A DNA stretch of 10,987 nt from an uncultured Armatimonadota bacterium (GTDB lineage: Bacteria > Armatimonadota > UBA5829 > DTJY01). This document shows positions 6,561 through 10,987 of the stretch, one piece after another. The stretch spans positions 1-10,987 of the forward strand of contig CALNCU010000084.1 of assembly GCA_937875395.1 (NCBI GenBank), in the 5' to 3' direction. The notes under the pieces were generated by a model. It was not told the DNA's origin. It saw only the letters and a list, made by a program, of their open reading frames with translations, and did not search any database. Both the position numbers and the translations under genes were made by a program. Within the stretch, counting starts at the first letter, position 1; the number at the start of each line of letters is the position of its first letter.

Positions 6561-8514
6561 AAGATTTGTCCGGTAAATCCTTTTTTATTTGCGGCTGCAC
6601 AAACAGCCACCAGATAATAACACCAATCACCAGCCCGCACCACATGCCGTTAAAGGCCCTTAAAATGGAGACGGCAAGCGGCGTGTGTATGTGGCAGAAA
6701 GTATTCAAAAGAGAGACCTGCCCAATCATCCCAAACGCCACAAGCAAAAGCCCCGCAAGGCGCCGCCGTGCAAGCAGGAGCGCAACTCCCATAAAGAAGG
6801 CCGGATGCCCAATCATAAACTCCTTGGTGCGCGGGCGCACAACCATAATCTTGTCTAAAAGCGCCCGGAATTTAAGCTCCAGCGCGCTCACTCCCACGCC
6901 GGAATCGTTCCCGGTGCGCATAAGCGCCACCGCCAGAAGCACCATCACGGCGGCAACGGCAACGGCATGCCAGGTAAGGAGCGGGCGGCCTGCAAGCCCT
7001 CTAAAGTTCTCTGCCACCCTTTTCTTTATTTCAGGGAACGGTCTGCCAAACATTGGGAGCCCGGCGGCCATTATAAGCAGAATGTACATAAGTGGAAGAA
7101 GATGCGCCGCCTTTATCCCTGCAAACTGGTTCACCTTAACCATGTAAGACCTGTCCGCAAGAATCCCCACCACAAGGAGCGCGCCCAGAAGAGTCACTCC
7201 GCAGACCCCTGCAAAGATTACCGCCGATCTGCCAACTGGTTTCTTTATACCCTTATCTCCGGTAAAATATGGGCCTGCAAGCACAGACACCCCAAGGCTT
7301 GGGAAGATAAGCGCAGATGCAAGCGCCACAAGCTGCGCTCCCTTCTCCCCAGCTACGGAGAGCCCGCAAAAGACCGCAGCAGATGCAAAAAGCGCGCCCA
7401 CTGCGGCCCTGCGGGAGAAAGAGACAAGGGAGCCGGCCAAAAGCACCAGCCCGGACGCAACGGAGAGCCCCATAAGCGCCAGCAGAAGCTTTGGCCTTGC
7501 AAGCGGGCGGAGCGCCTCCACAGGGCCTATACTGTATCCCGCACCCTCAATCCGGCTGCGCACGGAACCTGCAAAATTAAGACTGGTTTCAAGCGCCCCC
7601 GGCCCGGATGTAAGCGGCAGCCGCACGTAACAGAGCCTTATACCCCTCTCCCTTACGGCGCGTTCAAACCTTTCAACAGCCGTAGACGGAGCCATGCCCG
7701 CCATCTCTGCGCAGGTTATGCTATGCACACGAATAAAATTAGAGTGCAAGGCGCGGGCCATCCCCGCATCGCCCTTCTGTTTTGAAAACTCAACGGAGCC
7801 AAAGAGCATTCCGGCGCGGTTTATGCTCTTTGCGGCATCCGGGATAAGCCCCTTAAACCCAAAAACCTCATCTCCGTTGCTTATAAATCTTTTAACGCCA
7901 AGGCTCTTAAGCTCATTAATAGAAGCCTCTACAGCATCTTTTGTGAGGGCGGGGTTGTTCTGCAGCCGGGCTATTACATCCAGCCCGCTCCCTTTAACCA
8001 TGCCCACGGCATCCTGGGGGAGGCCTACTCCCACTGCGTTTAGAACAGCCGGGGTGGTGCTTACCTTAAAAGTTTGAGGGACGGCACCCTGGTGCGGGGA
8101 GACCATATCCGGGTTGAGCCGTACGCTAAGCGCCCGGAAAACCCTGGATGCCAGCTGCCTTTCCGGTATGCTTACATAAGTGACCGGGCCCAATGCGGAA
8201 GTATCTACCGTATAGAACGCCTGTCCGGTGTTTGCCAGGTCTCCAAGCAGATCCTCGCTCACCGCCACACCGGTTATGCCCTTTGCCGCAAAGAGCGAAA
8301 GCACCTCCGGCATGGGCTTCCCGGAAGATGCAGAAAGGTTCTGCAGTTCCCCATAATCCAGCGCAAGCTCAACAGATTTGTTTGCTGATTCTACGTTATA
8401 CCTCTGTACGCCAAGTATAAACGCAGAGATAAGCCCCGGAATAAGAAGAAGAACCGGCAGCCAGAAAAATTGCAGCTTTAAACCATGCGCGCCATTATGT
8501 TCGGTCAAGACCAT
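6547..8514 (-). CDS. DUF5693 family polytopic membrane protein
   Basis: A 655-aa protein of unknown function, assigned to DUF5693 from its C-terminal pattern: MRTGND (532-537), VVRPRTKEFMIGHPAF (558-573) and LLNTFCHIHTPL (602-613). It starts with a signal-anchor segment (about 15-36). Residues 40-335 are likely extracytoplasmic and alternate strands and helices (GVKRFISNGDEVFG, GMLFGSVEFS, FIRVHSI, RLCYVRLPL) in a way that suggests a barrel-like alpha/beta domain. After this come about eight to nine hydrophobic segments, near 342-364, 371-388, 394-414, 429-451, 467-489, 513-531, 570-582, 586-604 and 620-639. It is the first gene of the operon and overlaps csaB. GGGGGG (8515-8520) abuts the ATG; a TTG two codons later has better spacing, so the start is uncertain by two residues. 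A role in glycan export, polymerisation or donor supply for CsaB is inference from context. Confidence 0.8.
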   Translation of the reverse strand: MVLTEHNGAHGLKLQFFWLPVLLLIPGLISAFILGVQRYNVESANKSVELALDYGELQNLSASSGKPMPEVLSLFAAKGITGVAVSEDLLGDLANTGQAFYTVDTSALGPVTYVSIPERQLASRVFRALSVRLNPDMVSPHQGAVPQTFKVSTTPAVLNAVGVGLPQDAVGMVKGSGLDVIARLQNNPALTKDAVEASINELKSLGVKRFISNGDEVFGFKGLIPDAAKSINRAGMLFGSVEFSKQKGDAGMARALHSNFIRVHSITCAEMAGMAPSTAVERFERAVRERGIRLCYVRLPLTSGPGALETSLNFAGSVRSRIEGAGYSIGPVEALRPLARPKLLLALMGLSVASGLVLLAGSLVSFSRRAAVGALFASAAVFCGLSVAGEKGAQLVALASALIFPSLGVSVLAGPYFTGDKGIKKPVGRSAVIFAGVCGVTLLGALLVVGILADRSYMVKVNQFAGIKAAHLLPLMYILLIMAAGLPMFGRPFPEIKKRVAENFRGLAGRPLLTWHAVAVAAVMVLLAVALMRTGNDSGVGVSALELKFRALLDKIMVVRPRTKEFMIGHPAFFMGVALLLARRRLAGLLLVAFGMIGQVSLLNTFCHIHTPLAVSILRAFNGMWCGLVIGVIIWWLFVQPQIKKDLPDKSYAGK

Positions 8515-8535
8515 CCCCCCGGTTATTATATTGCG

Positions 8536-8550
8536 GGTTGCAGTACAACC
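8536..8550. promoter_or_regulatory. Inverted repeat at the DUF5693 operon transcription start
   Basis: GGTTG (8536-8540), five bases, then CAACC (8546-8550) form a perfect inverted repeat. It begins 6 bp downstream of the minus-strand -10 box and covers the expected start site near 8549. It could be an operator or a small hairpin at the 5' end of the mRNA. Five-base arms can arise by chance. Confidence 0.3.
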
Positions 8551-8555
8551 ATCCT

Positions 8556-8583
8556 ATTATAATACTTTCCCGCGGCATGCGAA
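8556..8583 (-). promoter_or_regulatory. Probable promoter of the DUF5693-csaB-lptC-lptA-hydrolase operon
   Basis: On the minus strand a perfect TATAAT (8556-8561) is preceded at 16 bp by TTCGCA (8578-8583), a 4-of-6 match to the -35 box. A second TATAAT (8525-8530) lies closer to the gene but lacks a plausible -35. I see no internal promoter needed for the downstream genes, which overlap or abut. Confidence 0.5.
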
Positions 8584-8601
8584 AGGGATAATAAATTCAG
8601 T

Positions 8602-8631
8602 TTGACGCACCCGGATCAACATTGTTATAAT
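8602..8631 (+). promoter_or_regulatory. Sigma-70 promoter of the phosphate uptake operon
   Basis: TTGACG (8602-8607), an 18-bp spacer and a perfect TATAAT (8626-8631) face the first DUF47 gene. Transcription would begin near 8638. No Pho-box-like pair of direct repeats is evident ahead of it. Confidence 0.75.
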
Positions 8632-8637
8632 AGAAGA

Positions 8638-8733
8638 GTTTTAGGATGCCTCCGGTTGTACCGGGGGCAGGGACTGAACTATCTTTCCAGCATCCGGCGC
8701 GTTGCATGCGCTTTTTAACACGGGGGACCAAAC
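8638..8733 (+). ncRNA. Structured leader RNA, riboswitch-like candidate
   Basis: The 96-nt leader between promoter and first gene can fold into a closed domain. P1 pairs GGATGC (8644-8649) with GCATCC (8690-8695), exact. P2 pairs CTCCGG (8650-8655) with CCGGGG (8661-8666), one G-U, closing the loop TTGTA. A third arm near 8671-8688 is weak (GGA with TCC). Directly after P1 comes a small GC hairpin and five T, then a GGGGGA ribosome binding site (8722-8727). The strand CCTCCG (8649-8654) can pair with P2's partner or with CGGGGG (8721-8726) over the ribosome binding site, so two exclusive folds are possible. It matches no class I recognise. The stems are seen; switching is inference. Confidence 0.4.
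8697..8716 (+). terminator. Possible leader terminator (attenuator) before the phosphate operon
   Basis: GCGC (8697-8700), a 7-nt loop and GCGC (8708-8711) run into TTTTT (8712-8716). The stem is short (4 GC pairs, plus one possible G-U), so it would be a weak terminator. Its place right after the folded leader and before the gene suggests attenuation. Confidence 0.35.
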
Positions 8734-9357
8734 ATGATTAAACTGCTGCCCAAGCAGGAGGTATTCTTCGATCTCTTTGAACAGCAGGCCGAAACAGTCA
8801 ACAAAGGCGCGCAGTGCCTGGCAGAGCTGCTCAAAGATTTTAGAAACGTAGAAGACGTTGCTTTTAAACTAAAAGCAACCGAGCATGACGGGGATGAGAT
8901 AGCCCATGAAATCATGCGGAAGCTCAACACTACCTTTGTAACCCCGCTGGACAGAGAGGATATTCACTCTCTTACAAGCGCCCTTGATGATATTCTGGAC
9001 TACATAGAAACCGCATCAGATAGAATGGCGCTCTATGAAATAAAAGAGCCCACGGAGGCCTCTATAAAGCTCTCCGCCATTCTGGCGAAATCTACGGAAC
9101 TCACCCTGCAAGCCGTTTGCGGCCTGCGCGACATGAAGAACGCAAAAACCATCCATGAAGTCTGCATAGAGATAAACAGGCTTGAAAACCAGGGCGACCA
9201 GATAAACCGGGCGGCTCTTGCAGAACTCTTTAAAATGATAGACAAGCCCGTAGAGGCCCTTAAATGGCGTGAGATTTACGGTCATATTGAAACAGCCATA
9301 GATAAATGTGAAGAAGTGGCAGAAATAATAGAAGCCACCCTGCTGAAGAACGCATAA
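8734..9357 (+). CDS. DUF47/PhoU-like phosphate transport accessory protein, copy 1
   Basis: A 207-aa all-helical protein of the DUF47 (PhoU-like) family, which usually accompanies PiT phosphate transporters and is thought to regulate them from the cytoplasmic side. PhoU-type acidic metal-binding patterns are visible in both halves: EHDGDE (50-55), PLDREDI (71-77) with ALDDILDYIETASDRM (83-98), and EINRLENQGDQINR (146-159) with ETAIDKCEEVAEII (186-199). No signal peptide or membrane segment is present. The ATG has GGGGGA six bases upstream. It is the first gene of a three-gene operon, with the second copy starting 3 nt after its stop. Length is normal for the family. Confidence 0.9.
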   Translation: MIKLLPKQEVFFDLFEQQAETVNKGAQCLAELLKDFRNVEDVAFKLKATEHDGDEIAHEIMRKLNTTFVTPLDREDIHSLTSALDDILDYIETASDRMALYEIKEPTEASIKLSAILAKSTELTLQAVCGLRDMKNAKTIHEVCIEINRLENQGDQINRAALAELFKMIDKPVEALKWREIYGHIETAIDKCEEVAEIIEATLLKNA

Positions 9358-9360
9358 ACC

Positions 9361-9996
9361 ATGGGAATAAGCAAATTCCGCTTCCTGCCAAGCGAAGAAA
9401 ACTTTTTTGAACTCTTTGACGAGATAGCCGAGATTCTTGTCAACGCCGCCGTCTGCCTGCATGACCTGATAGTGAATTACCAGGATATAGATACAAAGAC
9501 AAAGGCGCTCCGCAAAATGGAGAAGCAGGTAGATAAAATAACAGATGACATATGCCAGCGTATTTACATAAGCTTTGTTACCCCCATAGACAGGGAAGAT
9601 ATCCACGCCCTTGCCGCGAGAATGGATGATGTTTTAGACTACATAGAAGCATCTGCAGACCGCATGAAGCTGTACGGCATAGATAAGCCCAGAAAAGAGG
9701 CAGAAGAACTTGCCCAGGTTTTAGTGGAAAGCACAAAACTTATACAGGCCGGAATCTTTGCGCTCAACAACTACCGGGATATAGAGACCGTTCTTAACCC
9801 CTGCATAGAGATAAACAAGCTTGAAAACCAGGCAGACCAGATACAGCGGCGGGCCCTTGCCAGGCTCTTTAAAGAAGAGGCAGACCCCCTTGAGATTGCC
9901 AAGTGGCAGGAGATATTCAGCCGGCTGGAGACTGCAACAGACCGCTGCGAAGATGTAGCAAACATATTTGAGAGCATAGTGGTGAAAAATGCCTGA
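9361..9996 (+). CDS. DUF47/PhoU-like phosphate transport accessory protein, copy 2
   Basis: A 211-aa paralogue of the preceding gene, aligning along its whole length with few gaps and close to half identical by eye. The shared blocks are strongest: FVTPIDREDIH (72-82), DDVLDYIEASADRM (88-101), CIEINKLENQADQIQRRALA (147-166) and KWQEIFSRLETATDRCEDVA (180-199). Metal-binding acidic residues are kept in both halves. The ATG follows the first copy's stop by 3 nt without a clear ribosome binding site, suggesting translational coupling. Its own stop overlaps the start of the transporter gene. Divergence in the N-terminal third (about residues 1-70) suggests a different partner or ligand rather than simple dosage. 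The two may act as a hetero-oligomer; that is inference. Confidence 0.9.
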   Translation: MGISKFRFLPSEENFFELFDEIAEILVNAAVCLHDLIVNYQDIDTKTKALRKMEKQVDKITDDICQRIYISFVTPIDREDIHALAARMDDVLDYIEASADRMKLYGIDKPRKEAEELAQVLVESTKLIQAGIFALNNYRDIETVLNPCIEINKLENQADQIQRRALARLFKEEADPLEIAKWQEIFSRLETATDRCEDVANIFESIVVKNA

Positions 9997-10987
9997 AACA
10001 ACAATCATACTCCTCTTTTTAGTTGTGCTGCTGGCACTGGCCTTCGATTTTATAAATGGGTTTCACGATTCTGCAAATGCCATAGCAACCTCCGTTCTTA
10101 CCCGCGCACTATCTATGCGGAATGCCGTCCTACTTGCAGCCATACTTAATTTTGTAGGCGCCATAATGTGGACCGGTGTGGCGCAGACAATAGGAAAGGG
10201 CATAGTCAACCCCAGCCTGGTTTCTGGCCATATAGGACAGGTGCTTGTACTGGCTACGCTCATAGGCGCAATAACATGGAACCTTATAACCTGGTGGAAG
10301 GGGCTCCCCAGCTCTTCATCCCATGCACTTATAGGGTCTCTGATAGGAGCAGCCGTAGCAGCATCAGCTGGTACCAGTTCTCTGGAAGGCGAAGGCATAG
10401 CCAAGGTTTTCACCTCGCTTATCTTTTCTCCCATAGCAGGATTTATTGCCGGCTCTGCGCTCATGGTGCTCATTATGAACATCTTTGCCCAGCAGGCGCC
10501 CTCCAAGCTCAACCGGCATTTCAAGGTGCTGCAGGTAGCCTCCGCCGGTTTTATGGCCTTCACCCATGGCTCCAATGATGCGCAGAAATCTATGGGTATA
10601 ATCACGCTTGCGCTGGTTGTGGGAGGGTTTCTGCCAAGCGTAGAAATACCCACTTGGGTTAAAATATCCTGTGCGCTTGCAATGGCCCTTGGGTCTGCCG
10701 CCGGCGGGTGGCGCATTATTAAAACCGTGGGGAAAAAGGTTATGGGGCTTCAGCCGGTACACGGCTTTGCATCCGAGACTGCGGCCGCTCTTGTAGTGCT
10801 GGTGGCAACTCTATGGCATGCGCCGGTAAGCACAACCCACGTTGTATCATCCTCCATCATGGGCGTTGGCACCGTAAAGAGCGCCTCCGCCGTCCGCTGG
10901 GGGATAGTCCGGCAGATTGTTATGGCCTGGCTGCTTACGCTCCCCATCTCCGCTCTCCTGGGCGCGGGCTGCTTCTACCTGCTGCAT
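9989..10987 (+). CDS. pit: PiT family inorganic phosphate transporter (3' end cut by the window)
   Basis: A cation-coupled phosphate permease of the PiT family in the inner membrane. Translated from ATG at 9989 the frame stays open for 333 codons to the window edge. Both PiT signatures, the inverted-repeat halves, are present: DFINGFHDSANAIA (20-33) and THGSNDAQKSMGI (192-204). The paired PSSSSHAL (107-114) and APVSTTHVV (278-286) segments are also there. About nine to ten hydrophobic segments span the protein, and a hydrophilic loop near 165-180 separates the halves. Bacterial members are usually about 330 aa, and the last residues LLGAGCFYLLH look like the final helix, so only a few codons should be missing. 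The start overlaps the second DUF47 gene by 8 nt. Isoleucine is coded mostly by ATA (19 of 30 by hand count). Confidence 0.95.
   Translation, partial: MPETTIILLFLVVLLALAFDFINGFHDSANAIATSVLTRALSMRNAVLLAAILNFVGAIMWTGVAQTIGKGIVNPSLVSGHIGQVLVLATLIGAITWNLITWWKGLPSSSSHALIGSLIGAAVAASAGTSSLEGEGIAKVFTSLIFSPIAGFIAGSALMVLIMNIFAQQAPSKLNRHFKVLQVASAGFMAFTHGSNDAQKSMGIITLALVVGGFLPSVEIPTWVKISCALAMALGSAAGGWRIIKTVGKKVMGLQPVHGFASETAAALVVLVATLWHAPVSTTHVVSSSIMGVGTVKSASAVRWGIVRQIVMAWLLTLPISALLGAGCFYLLH

Noticed and set aside
6967..7785. A 272-codon plus-strand open frame inside the DUF5693 gene.
   Set aside because: The translation is strongly basic and low-complexity (many Lys, Arg, Pro, His), typical of the shadow of a GC-rich membrane protein gene; the sense frame carries conserved family motifs.
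8697..8716. The GCGC hairpin with T-run as a strong intrinsic terminator.
   Set aside because: The stem is only four pairs and no gene ends upstream on this strand, so it is kept only as a weak attenuator candidate.
8638..8733. Assignment of the phosphate-operon leader to fluoride, cyclic-di-GMP or other known riboswitch classes.
   Set aside because: Conserved core bases of those classes that I can recall are not present in order; only generic stems and GC-rich loops are shared.
1..10987. Mobile element, prophage, defence system or CRISPR array.
   Set aside because: No transposase, integrase, nuclease or regularly spaced repeat array is present; gene content and codon use look uniform and core-like across the window.

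Overview
The window reads as a stretch of chromosome from a diderm (two-membrane) bacterium. It carries peptidoglycan genes, an LptC/LptA-type outer-membrane lipid export pair, a CsaB-type pyruvyltransferase and a phosphate uptake operon. The GC content looks slightly above half, promoters match the vegetative sigma-70 consensus, TTG and GTG starts are common, and ATA is the favoured isoleucine codon. Pairing csaB with a DUF5693 membrane protein and with Lpt genes points to a diderm of the Terrabacteria side (Armatimonadota-like is my best guess, low confidence) rather than to Proteobacteria. I see no mobile element, tRNA, rRNA or CRISPR.

Layout. (1) 63-1346, minus strand: murA, first committed step of peptidoglycan synthesis. 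(2) 1347-1728: divergent control region with a near-perfect promoter facing each way. (3) 1729-3195, plus strand: a secreted DacB/PBP4-type (S13) D-Ala-D-Ala carboxypeptidase. (4) 3196-3372: short convergent intergenic region with an imperfect direct repeat and a stem-loop. (5) 3373-8514, minus strand: a tightly coupled five-gene operon, in transcription order DUF5693 membrane protein, csaB, lptC-like, lptA-like, alpha/beta hydrolase; every junction overlaps or is nearly abutting. (6) 8515-8733: second divergent control region, with a folded, riboswitch-like leader on the plus side. (7) 8734-10987, plus strand: two tandem DUF47/PhoU-like genes and a PiT phosphate transporter that runs off the right edge only a few residues short of its expected end.

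How the parts fit. murA and dacB make and trim peptidoglycan. The central operon links pyruvylation of a wall or surface glycan (CsaB, the modification read by SLH domains) with machinery that carries lipid or glycolipid to the outer membrane (LptC, LptA), plus a large polytopic protein of unknown function and a serine hydrolase. The inferred theme is the building and anchoring of the outer cell surface. The last operon is a low-affinity phosphate uptake system with two regulatory or accessory PhoU-like subunits.

Most worth a second look: the DUF5693-csaB-lptC-lptA-hydrolase operon as a possible envelope-glycan export and modification pathway, and the structured leader ahead of the phosphate operon, which matches no riboswitch class I recognise. 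Three gene starts (murA, the hydrolase, lptC) are better placed at internal codons than at the longest reading frame.
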